NCBI GenBank assembly: GCA_012656075.1
Contig: JAAKBF010000282.1
Location: 310,001-374,000, forward strand
DNA: 64,000 nucleotides
Reading direction: 5' to 3'
DNA from: Phytophthora hibernalis
Lineage: Eukaryota; Oomycota; Peronosporomycetes; Peronosporales; Peronosporaceae
Made by a program: the position numbers and the translations under genes. Under the pieces are notes generated by a model that worked only from the letters and a program-made list of their open reading frames with translations, ran no database searches and was not told the DNA's origin. Shown here one piece after another: positions 22,279-33,331 of the stretch; positions within the stretch are counted from its first letter, which is position 1; each line of letters opens with the position of its first letter.

Positions 22279-23543
22279 ATGGCGAGCGAAGATGGGGTTC
22301 ACATCCGCCAGTACTGGTCATGGTCCATGATCCTGCTCTCGTACTTGATCTCCACCACTGGGAGCTACTGCAGTGAGTTTTTCTCACAAGTGAGTGTGTT
22401 TATCAAAGTGTATAGAGGTTCTCATCGTTTTCGCTGTCACTGATGTTGTAGCAATCCAACTGATGGAAAACTGGCGTCGAGTTGACGGAGTTGGCCACAA
22501 ACGAATGATGCTGGTACTATCAGCCTTCGCGTTGGGAGGTTGTGGTATTTGGTGCACGCACTTCACGGGTATGACCGCAATACAACTGGAGCTCGAGGAC
22601 GGTTCGCCTCTTGAGATGGACTTTGAGCTCGGTCTCACGATTCTATCGTTCATCTTCGCGGTGCTGGGTGTGCTCATTGGTTTGAAAATTGCATCGTCCG
22701 ACCCGTACTTCCTCGAAATGGAGGCTGCTAGACGCAAAGAGATGCTGGTAAGCCTTTTTCGGCCTTGTTATTTCTACAAACTCTTACCTTTGCTGTTTTA
22801 GGCAGCGAATCTCAAAAACATGAAGATGACTGCAGTGGTGAACAAAAGGCAGTCACTCGCCGCATCAAAGTAAGTTTGGCTCGATCTGCGGTTGACGGAA
22901 CTGCGCCATATTGACAGAACATTTTTTGTATTGTAGATCATTGCCCTCTTTTCGCGATTATGGTTCATTATGCTAGGAGGAGCGTTTGCAGCGCTGGGTG
23001 TCCTCGGCATGCACTACTTAGGCATGCTCGCTCAACGCTCAAATGCGACTATGGACCTCAACGTAGGAATTGTGGTGCTCTCTGTCTTCATCGCCTTTTT
23101 CACTGCCAATGCAGCCTTTTGGATTCTCTTTCGAGCGGTGAGTGATGCATTGATATTGTCACTACATTGCCCACAGATTTCACTAACTTTGCCTGCAGTT
23201 GACATTCATGCCTGATAGTGAGCTTCTTCGGCTGGGAAGTGCATTGATCATGGGTGTTGCAGTTTGTGCAACACACTACTGTGGTATGGGAGCCGCATCG
23301 TACGAACCGAGTGTCGAGAACTTTGCAGATTCGACACGGTTTATCATCAATCGGTCCGAAGCTGCTATTGTGGCATCGCACGGAGCGTTGTTGACGTGCT
23401 ACTGGTTGGCCAGTTTCAGTGTGGTGCGCAGTGTTCGTATCGCGGAAATGGCAACAACAGCGACGACTATGCGTGAAGGACTGTCTCGCCGTAGCTCAAA
23501 GAGTCGAAAGAACAGCGGTCAACGGATTCATCCGGTCAGTTGA
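22279..23543 (+). CDS. MHYT-domain membrane protein 1
   Basis: Five exons (22279-22372, 22452-22747, 22802-22869, 22937-23137, 23199-23543) with GT-AG introns. The start MASEDGVHIRQYWSWS precedes a hydrophobic helix. Three MHYT-like motifs follow, each at a helix end: THFTGM (after GGCGIWC), MHYLGM (after FAALGVLG) and THYCGM (followed by GAASY). MHYT domains are integral membrane modules with paired His/Met residues thought to bind copper and sense gases in bacteria. Here no output domain follows; the C-terminus is a short Ser/Arg-rich tail. Exons sum to 1,004 nt, one short of 335 codons; a missing A in aaaa (22844-22847) explains it, by comparison with gene 2. Start chosen by match to the neighbour. 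Confidence 0.85.
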
Positions 23544-23776
23544 ATATGCCGCCCTCAACTACAGATAGCCTTCATTTAGTTAGTTCATTTTCACATTTGA
23601 TGCAAATATTCCCATTTAGACGTTCAAAAACCGATGCGCTACGTGTACAACTCAAAGGACGGAAATTTTGTCCTACAATTCAACGCCACTCCTATAAATA
23701 ATGCCGTAGTTTTGATCTTAAAATGGTTTGCAAGGATGACCACACATTTTACATTCGTCGAGTTCCGTTGAAGACA

Positions 23777-25151
23777 ATGGACAGTTCTGGTGAGATCTCG
23801 CAGCATTGGCAGGTGTCCAAGATTTTCCTTTCCTACCTGATTGCTATCACCGGGAGCTTTTGCAGTAGGGAAACTACTTTGTTGTGTATGCGCTACTACT
23901 TACAACCTTGACTCACTTACCAAATCATGTGCCACAGCAATCCAGTTAATGGAGAAATGGCGCAGTGCAATCGAGGACAGGGACAAGCTCATACTCCTGT
24001 TTCTATCGTCAATTGCGCTGGGCGGGTGTGGCATTTGGTGCATGCACTTCACCGGCATGAACGCACTCGAGCTGACACGAGAAGATGGCTCTGTATTGAC
24101 CGTGAACTTTGAAGCTGGGTTGACCATACTCTCGTTCATTTGCGCTGTCGGAGGCGTGTTCATCGGCCTCTGGATTGCATCTGCTGATCCGTTTTTCCTT
24201 GAGCTGGAGCAGGAAAAGCGTAAAAACATCCTGGTATGGATCACTCGTAGCTTACGATTGCTGCAAATTCGCATTTCACTCATTCGCTGCCCATGTTTGA
24301 TGATGTTGTACCAGGTGAAAGACCTCGCAGCAACGGCTATGTCTGACGTCGTGAACAAGCAGAAAGTTGCAAAGCGCATCAAGATCATTGCACTATTTTC
24401 ACGTTTACCTCGTATAGCTGGTGGCGGTCTGTTTGCTGCTCTCGGTGTCCTAGTGATGCACTATTTGGGCATGATGGCTCAGCGAGCCGATGTGGAAATG
24501 ACCTTGTCAGCTGGAGTCGTTGTGGCTTCAGTGCTTATTGCCTTTTTCACGGCCACGGCTGCATTTTGGATTCTTTTCCGTGCGGTACGATGGCCTATCT
24601 TGCTAAAGTCTGCAACGAGTACGGTGAACTGACTGGTTTGTGACTTAATTTCTGTACAGCTTACATTTTTCCAGGATAGTGAACTGCTTCGCCTGGGTAG
24701 TGCTCTCATTATGGGCATCGCTGTTTGCGGAACCCACTACTCCGGTATGGGCGCTGCTAGCTACGTTTACACTGAGCACATGGGCATGGGTGATGCTGGT
24801 ATTGTCATGAAAGGCTCCCAGGCTGCTATTCTCGCATCTCATGGCTCGTTGCTATTCTGCTACTGGGTCATGACATGGAGCGTCGCTTCCAGCGTGCGTA
24901 ACATCGCATCGATGACGTCGAATCTAAGCAAGGTCAGCAAGCGGGACCCGGGTGCAAATGGAGCACGCAAAATCGTCGTCGGACAGGTAAAGATGACTGA
25001 AACCAGCGTTCGCGCGAGCGAGCATGGCGTCAAGGCGATCACAGTTGCAGGTCCCGCTGCTCCTGAAGCCCCTCGTGGCTCGATAGTACCCCAAGAATCG
25101 ACTGCCGATATGGATCCGAAGTCGTCTGTCAGCGAGTTCAACGAAGTGTAG
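23777..25151 (+). CDS. MHYT-domain membrane protein 2
   Basis: Tandem paralogue of the preceding gene, 234 bp downstream. Four exons (23777-23864, 23938-24233, 24315-24584, 24660-25151) give a clean 381-residue frame from MDSSGEISQHWQVSK. Motifs are MHFTGM (GGCGIWC before it), MHYLGM and THYSGM (GAASY after it). Exon 2 has exactly the same length (296 nt) as in gene 1, while the third exon of this gene is split by an extra intron in gene 1. Seven or so hydrophobic segments are visible. The cytosolic-looking C-terminal tail of about 85 residues is polar and unlike the gene 1 tail. An upstream ATG at 23723 is in another frame position and not used here. Confidence 0.9.
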
Positions 25152-25314
25152 CTGGTAGGTGGTGGTAACACGCTATCCGAAATAATTTGAATATCTTTTT
25201 ATCACTTATGTAAATTGTGCTCACACAGCCTATAGCAACAGCATGCCATTCGATGCTCAACGCCAACGAGTCAATACACTTTCGATAACCCTGTGAATTT
25301 GAACTGGCCAGTAC

Positions 25315-25856
25315 TTGACAGCTACAACGACGCCGAATCTGATTCGTTTTTTCACGGACTCGTACACTTTGTGTGGTGGCAGCTCGACTAAAGGGCAACA
25401 AAGACATGCGTCACCAAAACCCAAGCAGCCTGATTTCGACCAAGAGCTCCACAGGAACGGAACCACTGTTGAAGTCTTCGTCAAACCCTGGGCTTCGGGC
25501 CAATCAGTCACGTGGCGAATGACATCGGCCGATGAGAAACGAGCGACCTCTTTCAACTGCAAGCAGTGCATAGTACCTTTGGAGGTGAGCATTCAGGTGT
25601 CTCTTGACGGCAATTAACTTCTCATGTCTATCAACAGGACCGGCTGCCTTCGGACCGTGACAGGAATCGGGTTGAAGACAGCTTTAGAAATCGGCAAAGA
25701 AGCCCCACCGCAACAGAAGTCTACTGTTGGGGATCAGCCGGTGTTGTGCAACTTGACCTCGCAAGGAGAGTGAACTGTAGTTGGCGTCAACAAGATGGCG
25801 TTTGGCCACGATTTCGCCGCGCCGTTGCCTTTTGTCTCAAGTACTACATGTATTAA
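25315..25856 (+). CDS. Hypothetical two-exon protein
   Basis: Exon 1 (25315-25584) and exon 2 (25638-25856) are joined by a 53-bp intron with gtgagc donor and caacag acceptor, giving 162 residues in one frame. The sequence is polar and basic (NRVEDSFRNRQRSP) with a Trp-rich end (NCSWRQQDGVWPRFRRAVAF). I recognise no domain. Support is the clean intron and the continuous frame on both sides; the start could be further upstream. Confidence 0.45.
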
Positions 25857-26307
25857 TAGTACTCGGGTTGACGCCGCTCGCCAAAGCCAAAGGCTGTCGT
25901 CAAGAAGAAAAAATCTTGCTCGCTGCATAAACGCGAAAACTGAAGTTGCAGTGCATAATCAGCAATCGAGGGACATCTTGGCAAGGCAATGATGCTGCTG
26001 CTTATGAGCCACCCTCGCTGGCTTTCCAAATCTCTGCTTGCACGTTAAACCCCCTAAAGTTGCTGTGTATGCGCAGGTTCACACGGTATCGCAGATGACA
26101 AGCACGCCAACTTGAGCTTCAGAAAACCACCGCCATCCCGGTTCAAAGACAACGGGCAGCCCCCACCAACAATACGGCGACGTTGTGCTGCATGGAGCTT
26201 GGAACCCGATTTGAAAAATTGTCAATGTCCTCATTTCCAAATCTACGTGTCAGAGATCAAGCGCCAGAACACCACCTCACTATTTCCCACACCACCACTC
26301 AAGCATC
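25857..26307. other. Intergenic upstream of the glucokinase array
   Basis: No gene seen. Includes the initiator-like site listed separately at 26231. Confidence 0.4.
26231..26243 (+). promoter_or_regulatory. Initiator-like TCATTTCCAAATC, glucokinase 1
   Basis: Resembles the oomycete transcription initiator (TCATTYYNCAWTTT class). It lies 77 bp before the ATG, and equivalent sites precede all five glucokinase genes. Confidence 0.55.
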
Positions 26308-27368
26308 ATGACTGCTACGGATCTCATCATGTCCGGCGACTGCGGCGGCACCAACACGCGTCTATCGCTCTGGAACATCCCAAAGGAATCCAAACACGTC
26401 AAAGGCGATATCGCCCCTGGTGAGATGCTGTTCTCCAAGAAGTACCTGAACGAGGAGCACGCCAGTTTCGCCGAAGTGTGTCACTTGTTCCTGACCGAGG
26501 CTAAACTCGTGAACGACATTCCCAAGGCCTGTGTGCTGGCTTGCGCTGGTCCGATCCTCAAGAACACCGTGGACTTCACCAACGTCGAGTTCGGATGGAA
26601 GATCGATGGCCCCAGTCTTGAGAAAGAGTTGGGCATCAAGAAGGTGCGTCTGATCAACGACTTCGCCGGCATGGGCTACGGTCTATTGACCCTACGCCCG
26701 CACGAGTACATCGTCCTCAACGACGCTCCTAAGGACGAGACGGCCCCCATGGCCACCATTGGAGCTGGTACTGGTCTGGGTGAGTGTTTCTTGACCCCGG
26801 TACGGATGGTCAGTACTCTTGCTTCGCCTGTGAAGGCGGCCACACCGACTTCGCTCCTGCTGACGAGATCGAGATTGAACTGTACAACGAAATCAAGACC
26901 AAGCTTGGGTGCGGACAACGTTTCTCGGTTGAGCGCATTGTGAGCGGACCTGGTCTGGCAACGATCTACGAGTTCTTGGCCAAGAAGTTCCCCGAGAAGG
27001 TGGACGCCAAGGTGCACGAGGAGTTCTTGAAGGCGAACACGCAGCAGGGAAGGGTGATTGGTGAGAACGCCAAGACCAATGAGCTGTGCAACCAGACGCT
27101 GGAGATCTTCGTGGGTGCGTACGGTCGTGAGGCTGGTAACGCGATGCTGAAGTACCTGCCTCGCGGTGGTTTCTACATCACGGGTGGTCTTGCTCCCAAG
27201 AACCTGGACTACTTCACGAAGAAGGACATTTTCCTCAACTCTCTGTTCGACAAGGGTCGTGTGAGTCCTGCTCTTCGTGCGTGTCCGATCTACTTGGTGT
27301 TGAACGAGGACCTGGGTGAACGTGGTGCTCACTACTACGCGTATCAGCTGCTGCAGGAGATGGAGTAA
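26308..27368 (+). CDS. Glucokinase 1 (frameshifted)
   Basis: Bacterial-type glucokinase (Glk family), which phosphorylates glucose with ATP at C6 in the cytosol. Start MTATDLIMSGDCGGTNTRL holds the phosphate-binding DCGGTNT. The catalytic-base region reads LINDFAGMGYG; in the sisters it is NDFAAMGYG. GAGTGLGE, CEGGHTDFAP and SGPGLATIYEFL follow, then LPRGGFYITGGLAP. The frame breaks at cccc 26795-26798: TP-GTDGQYSCF needs one more C, and 1,061 nt is one short of 354 codons. No introns. Otherwise complete, so either a recent pseudogene or a consensus error. The same break is in glucokinase 3. Confidence 0.9.
26425..27342 (+). repeat. Near-identical tract shared by glucokinases 1 and 3
   Basis: This 918-bp stretch matches 30415-31332 with, by eye, a single difference (gagctg against gagttg), whereas the first 117 bp of the genes and the last codons differ at many sites. 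Offset is constant at 3,990 with no indels. The sharp edges indicate gene conversion or a mis-assembled collapse. Confidence 0.8.
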
Positions 27369-28067
27369 GAAGTATTGCGATGCACTTGTAGGACTGCTGT
27401 GTCGGTATTTGTTTTTGATAATTAACTTCCGTAGTTGGCATTTTGGTCGATGCTGCCCAGCCTAGCCGGCATTATCGTATTTGGTCGACAACTATTTTCT
27501 TCAGGTAGATGTAAATGTGCTGAAGTTTGTTAGCACATGCCACCACTGTATTTACACGGATTCCACTTTACGACAGATACCAGTTCAGATTCATTTCCAA
27601 GGACAACCCGTATCTTTGGCCCCGCCAATTCGTGCTCGAGAGACGGTGACGGCATTTTTGTCGCTGGTATCGCTTTGGTGTACAGTCACAACGCATAGTG
27701 GAGAACGTCAAAAACTGAAGTTACCAAATCTATAGAAACGATTAGAAACAATAGAAATTAGGCGACTGCATTGAATAAACCCCACACTTTCTCATCGTGT
27801 GTATCAGGGAAGTGCCAGGTGACGCTTACGGGTGCGCTGCAGCGCTGTATCACAAAAATACTGCTTCATAGTCTTTCCCGCGTTTCTAAAAAAGCAAGTT
27901 GAAGTTGTCAAGGCGACAAATCCAGTCCGCCGTTTCGAGTGCTACTGCCGCGCTTGAAGTGAACCGGTACCGCGATTTGAAAGAATTCTAACCTCTCTCA
28001 TTCCCGAATCGACGTTCGAGAGATCAAGCTATATATCTTCTCCTCACTCCACCACATTTCTCGCATA
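27369..28067. other. Intergenic between glucokinases 1 and 2
   Basis: No gene recognised; the open frame at 27481-27735 has no family features. The promoter of glucokinase 2 lies at its right end. Confidence 0.4.
27998..28010 (+). promoter_or_regulatory. Initiator-like TCATTCCCGAATC, glucokinase 2
   Basis: Same motif class as upstream of the other four genes, 70 bp before the predicted ATG at 28068. Confidence 0.5.
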
Positions 28068-29259
28068 ATGGCTCCGTACGCACCTTCGTGTATGCACTAC
28101 CAGTCAGTGTTTCTAATTGTTGTGTGAAAACCTTGTCAGGTGGCTTGGATGCTGCTCCGATGAGTCGGCGACCAATGTCGTCGCTACCCCAGCCCCCACT
28201 GCTGTATCCGATCATGACTTGGTCATGTCAGGCGACTGTGGTGGCACCAACACCCGTTTGGCGCTCTGGAACATCCCAAATAACTCCAAGTATACCAAAG
28301 GTGACATCGCCCCCGGTGAGATACTGTTCTCCAAAAAGTACCTGAACGAAGAGTACGCAAGCTTCAACGAGGTGTGTCACCTGTTCCTGAACGAGGCCAA
28401 ACTGGTGAACGAAGTTCCCAAGGCTTGTGTATTGGCCTGTGCTGGCCCCATCCTTAACAACACTGTGGACTTCACCAATGTGGAGGCTGGTTGGAAGATC
28501 GACGGTGCTAGTCTCGAGAAGGAACTTGGAATCAGCACCGTGCGTCTGATCAATGACTTTGCTGCAATGGGGTATGGTCTGCTAACCCTGCGTCCGCACG
28601 AGTACATTGTGCTGAACGACGCTCCTAAGGACGGGACGGCCCCTATGGCTACGATCGGAGCTGGTACCGGTCTGGGTGAGTGTTTCCTGACCCCTGGCAA
28701 CGACGGCCAATACTCTTGCTTCGCCTGTGAGGGTGGTCACACTGATTTCGCCCCTGCCGACGAGATTGAGATCGAACTCTACAACGAAATCAAGGCCAAG
28801 TTGGGTTGCTCAAAGCGCTTCTCGGTTGAACGCATTATCAGTGGTCCCGGTCTGGCCACGATTTACGAGTTCCTGGCCAAGAAGTTCCCCGAGAAGGTGG
28901 ACCCTAAGGTGCACGAGGAGTTCCTGAAGGCCAACACGCAGCAAGGCAAGGTGATCGGAGAAAATGCATCGACCAACGAGCTGTGCAACCAGACGCTGGA
29001 GATCTTCGTGGGTGCGTACGGCCGTGAGGCTGGTAACGCGATGCTGAAGTACTTGCCTCGCGGTGGTTTCTACATCACGGGTGGACTCGCGCCAAAGAAC
29101 CTGGACTACTTCACGAAGAAGGACATTTTCCTCAACTCTCTGTTCGACAAGGGTCGTGTGAGTCCTGCTCTTCGGGCGTGTCCGATCTATCTGGTTCTGA
29201 CGGAGGACCTAGGTGAGCGTGGTGCTCACTTTTTCGCGTACCAGTTACTGGGGCAGTAA
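28068..29259 (+). CDS. Glucokinase 2, intact
   Basis: Predicted exon 1 is only 8 nt (ATGGCTCC, 28068-28075), followed by a 64-bp intron with gtacgc donor and cttgtcag acceptor, and exon 2 at 28140-29259. The joined frame gives 375 residues with an N-terminal extension MAPWLGCCSDESATNVV of about 25 residues before VMSGDCGGTNTRLALW. Catalytic NDFAAMGYG, GAGTGLGE, TPGNDGQYSCFACEGG and YITGGLAP are all present, and the frame is unbroken. The extension is Ala/Pro/Thr-rich without a clear targeting signal. The alternative acceptor at 28192 would put exon 2 out of frame. Confidence 0.93.
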
Positions 29260-30297
29260 TTCGGTGAATGGAGTATTCACCCGCCGGATGATCCTCGTCG
29301 GTGGGCCTCTGCCGCTGTCAAAGTGGACGAAAGTTCGAGTAGCGTGTGCTTCGATAACAACTTCTTATGCATTTGTTTGTTGTGCGTTGATACTGGTGGG
29401 GACCATGATGAAGTTGCATTGTTGAACCGGACTCGTGTTTATGACCGCAGTTACCAAGAGCAACAGTCAGTTTGAGATCTTTGACCATCGTTTCTAATGA
29501 GAAGAAAACGGGACCTCACCGAAAAATACCTACAGTACCGTACATGACCAAACCACACCCGAAAGTTTCTAGTAGAAACCTGCGTTTTCCGTTGTGCCCC
29601 AACACACACGCAGTTCGTGTTTGTTCCAAGCGAAGGCAGCGCATCGACCTATTTATCGTTTCGATGGCAGCACCTACCTTTGTAAGATACGTGAATCAAT
29701 CTGTGGCTGTCTTCCTTCGCAATACATGTATGAAGAACATCGCTGCAAGTTGAAGCTCGTCTCGATTTCTAAGATAATAATTTTGTTGCCATTTTCCATT
29801 TTCCATTTTAATGTAGGAAGAAGGGCATTGCGAACTTCGCTGCAAGTTGAAGCTCGTCTCAATTTCTAAGAAAATGTTTTGTTGCCATTTTTAAAAAATC
29901 ATCCATAAAAATGTGCAAATCAATTTCTAATTATTATTGTCAAAATTTGAATGTTTCAATTTGTTTTAACGCAACAATATTAAAGTAAAAATCCGCAATT
30001 GGCAAAGCAAAGCGGGTTTGAATTTTCTGGCATTTGTGAATGAACCGTACCAGTACTGACATCTGTACATGTAGTTTCTAAAAGCACCGTCATTCAACTT
30101 CAATTCTAATGTCAACTACACACACGCTCCAAAGCTGACGGGTATCGCCACGTACCCCGTGAGCAAGTCCAGCATAGCGTTCTGATGCAGCTCAATCAAG
30201 TTCGCGATCACTGCCAACGCATTCTTCATTTCCAAATCCACCGTCAAAGACTCAAGTCGCGTACAACTCAACCACCTCCCACCACCTTCCAAGTGCC
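29260..30297. other. Intergenic with a direct repeat
   Basis: About 1 kb without a gene. A direct repeat of roughly 45 bp (cgctgcaagttgaagctcgt and following bases) occurs at about 29741 and 29838, about 97 bp apart, with AT-rich sequence around 29770-29990. Confidence 0.6.
30236..30248 (+). promoter_or_regulatory. Initiator-like TCATTTCCAAATC, glucokinase 3
   Basis: Identical in 13 bases to the site of glucokinase 1; 62 bp before the ATG. Confidence 0.55.
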
Positions 30298-31355
30298 ATG
30301 GCTGCTATTGATCTCATCATGTCCGGCGACTGTGGTGGCACCAACACGCGTCTGTCGCTATGGAACATCCCCAAGGAATCCAAGCACACCAAGGGTGACA
30401 TCGCCCCCGGTCAAATGCTGTTCTCCAAGAAGTACCTGAACGAGGAGCACGCCAGTTTCGCCGAAGTGTGTCACTTGTTCCTGACCGAGGCTAAACTCGT
30501 GAACGACATTCCCAAGGCCTGTGTGCTGGCTTGCGCTGGTCCGATCCTCAAGAACACCGTGGACTTCACCAACGTCGAGTTCGGATGGAAGATCGATGGC
30601 CCCAGTCTTGAGAAAGAGTTGGGCATCAAGAAGGTGCGTCTGATCAACGACTTCGCCGGCATGGGCTACGGTCTATTGACCCTACGCCCGCACGAGTACA
30701 TCGTCCTCAACGACGCTCCTAAGGACGAGACGGCCCCCATGGCCACCATTGGAGCTGGTACTGGTCTGGGTGAGTGTTTCTTGACCCCGGTACGGATGGT
30801 CAGTACTCTTGCTTCGCCTGTGAAGGCGGCCACACCGACTTCGCTCCTGCTGACGAGATCGAGATTGAACTGTACAACGAAATCAAGACCAAGCTTGGGT
30901 GCGGACAACGTTTCTCGGTTGAGCGCATTGTGAGCGGACCTGGTCTGGCAACGATCTACGAGTTCTTGGCCAAGAAGTTCCCCGAGAAGGTGGACGCCAA
31001 GGTGCACGAGGAGTTCTTGAAGGCGAACACGCAGCAGGGAAGGGTGATTGGTGAGAACGCCAAGACCAATGAGTTGTGCAACCAGACGCTGGAGATCTTC
31101 GTGGGTGCGTACGGTCGTGAGGCTGGTAACGCGATGCTGAAGTACCTGCCTCGCGGTGGTTTCTACATCACGGGTGGTCTTGCTCCCAAGAACCTGGACT
31201 ACTTCACGAAGAAGGACATTTTCCTCAACTCTCTGTTCGACAAGGGTCGTGTGAGTCCTGCTCTTCGTGCGTGTCCGATCTACTTGGTGTTGAACGAGGA
31301 CCTGGGTGAACGTGGTGCTCACTACTACGCGTACCAGCTTCTGCAGGAGTTTTAA
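30298..31355 (+). CDS. Glucokinase 3 (frameshifted)
   Basis: Start MAAIDLIMSGDCGGTNTRL, otherwise as glucokinase 1: NDFAGMGYG, GAGTGLGE, CEGGHTDFAP, GPGLATIYEFL, YITGGLAP and a different C-terminus (LLQEF). 1,058 nt is one short of 353 codons; the break is again cccc (30785-30788) where C5 is needed. The Ala-to-Gly change at the NDF motif (NDFAG) is shared only with glucokinase 1. Intronless like glucokinase 1, unlike glucokinases 2, 4 and 5. Confidence 0.9.
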
Positions 31356-32172
31356 ACTTTGCCGTATTGGCAGCGAGCTCAATGTCATGAGCTGGCGAGC
31401 AACAGGTTAAGGGACAGCAGCCCGAATGTGTTTGGTAATAAATTTCTAGTGTCGTGTTCGCTTGGGTCTGGTCTTGCATTGCGTTTGGTGCTGTTGGTCA
31501 AGGTCTCCGTGATGATGATCATTGATGAGCGAGGCCCGCGAGCCGAGTCCATGCACGTTGTATCAAGTCCAGTCTGGTTGAGGTTGCCGCACGTGGATGG
31601 TGAAGCCAAGTCAAGTCAAGCACCAACTCAGACGACTTCGACTTGCAGTCCAAGCAGCCGGGCGTGGCTATGCGCGACTTGAAGGCGCGCCATACAGGAC
31701 CCAAGCTTGGCGAGTGACGTCACGCCTCGGTCCGAAGCACATGGCCGGGAGCTGGGGAACACTCCATCCCACCCGTCGGGATATTATTTAATACAAGCAG
31801 CCCAGCATTTGAATGCCCCACCAAAGTCTCCATTGACATCGTACATGTAACCTACCGCTGCCTTTTCAACTTTCATGAAAGACAACACCGAAAGGCTAAT
31901 AAAACGCGAGCCAACACCGGCCAAAAGTGAGCTTTTGCCTGATTCATAGCGAAGCCATGTCACTCGGCTGCACGCACGCGCACCATTCGATGCGATTGTG
32001 AAAGTTCAGACTTGGAGCAGAGACCGCACCAAGCAGCAAAACTTCAAAGTGGCATAGCCGGGGTTTGAGTTGCTGCCACGTCGGCACAAACGGACAGATC
32101 CGTTTCAGGCCCTACGTCTTCGGTCATTCCGGAATCCTCCGTCTCCCAAGCAAGCACCACTCCTCCAACACC
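31356..32172. other. Intergenic between glucokinases 3 and 4
   Basis: No gene recognised. Small open frames (31359-31682, 31597-31791) lack family features. Contains the promoter of glucokinase 4. Confidence 0.4.
32124..32136 (+). promoter_or_regulatory. Initiator-like TCATTCCGGAATC, glucokinase 4
   Basis: Lies 49 bp before the first-exon ATG at 32173 and supports that upstream start. Confidence 0.5.
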
Positions 32173-33331
32173 ATGTCGTACGTGGCATATTGCTCGCTTC
32201 ACCCAACCGAGCTTTGTTGTTCGAGTAACCATGTCTGGAAGTCTCACAACGTCCCTTTTGTGCTGTTGATACAGTGAGTTCAGCCTCATCATCTCCGGCG
32301 ACTGCGGCGGCACCAACACGCGTCTATCGCTGTGGAAGATCCCCAATGGCGCTACGCAGCTCAAGGGCAACATCGCTCCCGGCGACGCCATCTTCGCCAA
32401 GAAGTACCTGAACGAGGAGCACTCGAGCTTCAACGAGGTGTGCCACCTCTTCATGAACGAGGCCAAGCTCACGGACCAGGTGCCCGAGGCTTGTGTCTTG
32501 GCTTGTGCCGGTCCCATCCTTAACAACACGGTGGACTTCACCAACGTCGAGTTCGGCTGGAAGATCGACGGTGCCAGCCTCGAGAAGCAGCTTGGCATCA
32601 AGCAGGTGAAGCTCATCAACGACTTCGCCGCTATGGGCTACGGTCTGCTGACTCTGCGTCCGCACGAGTACATTGTGCTGAACGACGTGCCCAAGGATGA
32701 GACTGCTCCTATGGCTACGATCGGAGCTGGTACCGGTCTGGGAGAGTGCTTCCTGACCCCTGGCAACGACGGTCAGTACTCGTGCTTCGCCTGTGAAGGT
32801 GGCCACACCGACTTCGCTCCTGCTGATGAGATCGAGATTGAGTTGTACAACGAGATCAAGTCCAAGCTTGGCTGTGGCAAGCGGTTCTCCGTTGAACGCA
32901 TTGTGAGCGGCCCTGGTCTGGCAACGATCTACGAGTTCTTGGCCAAGAAGTTCCCCGAGAAGGTGGACCCTAAGGTGCACGAGGAGTTCTTGAAGGCGAA
33001 CACGCAGCAGGGAAGGGTGATTGGTGAGAACGCCAAGACGAACGAGCTGTGCAACCAGACACTGGAGATCTTCGTGGGTGCGTACGGCCGTGAGGCTGGT
33101 AACGCGATGCTGAAGTACCTGCCTCGCGGTGGTTTCTACATCACGGGCGGTCTTGCTCCCAAGAACCTGGACTACTTCACGAAGAAGGACATTTTCCTCA
33201 ACTCTCTGTTCGACAAGGGTCGTGTGAGTCCTGCTCTTCGTGCGTGTCCGATCTACCTGGTGCTGACAGAGGAGCTCGGCGAGCGCGGTGCTCACTTCTA
33301 CGCGTACCAGCTGCTGCACTCGACCGCCTAA
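32173..33331 (+). CDS. Glucokinase 4, intact, with 5-nt first exon
   Basis: Exon 1 is ATGTC (32173-32177). A 97-bp intron with gtacgt donor, a gagtaacc branch-like site and atacag acceptor follows, then exon 2 at 32275-33331. The join reads MSEFSLIISGDCGGTNTRLS and yields 353 residues in a clean frame. NDFAAMGYG, GAGTGLGE, TPGNDGQYSCFACEGG, GPGLATIYEFL and YITGGLAP are intact. Without the tiny exon no suitable ATG exists before the phosphate-binding loop, and glucokinase 5 uses the same arrangement, which makes this start likely. Confidence 0.93.

Noticed and set aside
26676..27332. Long minus-strand open frames opposite the glucokinase genes (also 30666-31388, 32324-33610)
   Set aside because: They are antisense shadows of GC-rich conserved coding sequence and recur in each paralogue; no family features.
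28192..28200. Alternative intron acceptor in glucokinase 2
   Set aside because: It joins the 8-nt first exon out of frame with the enzyme; the acceptor at 28139 is in frame.
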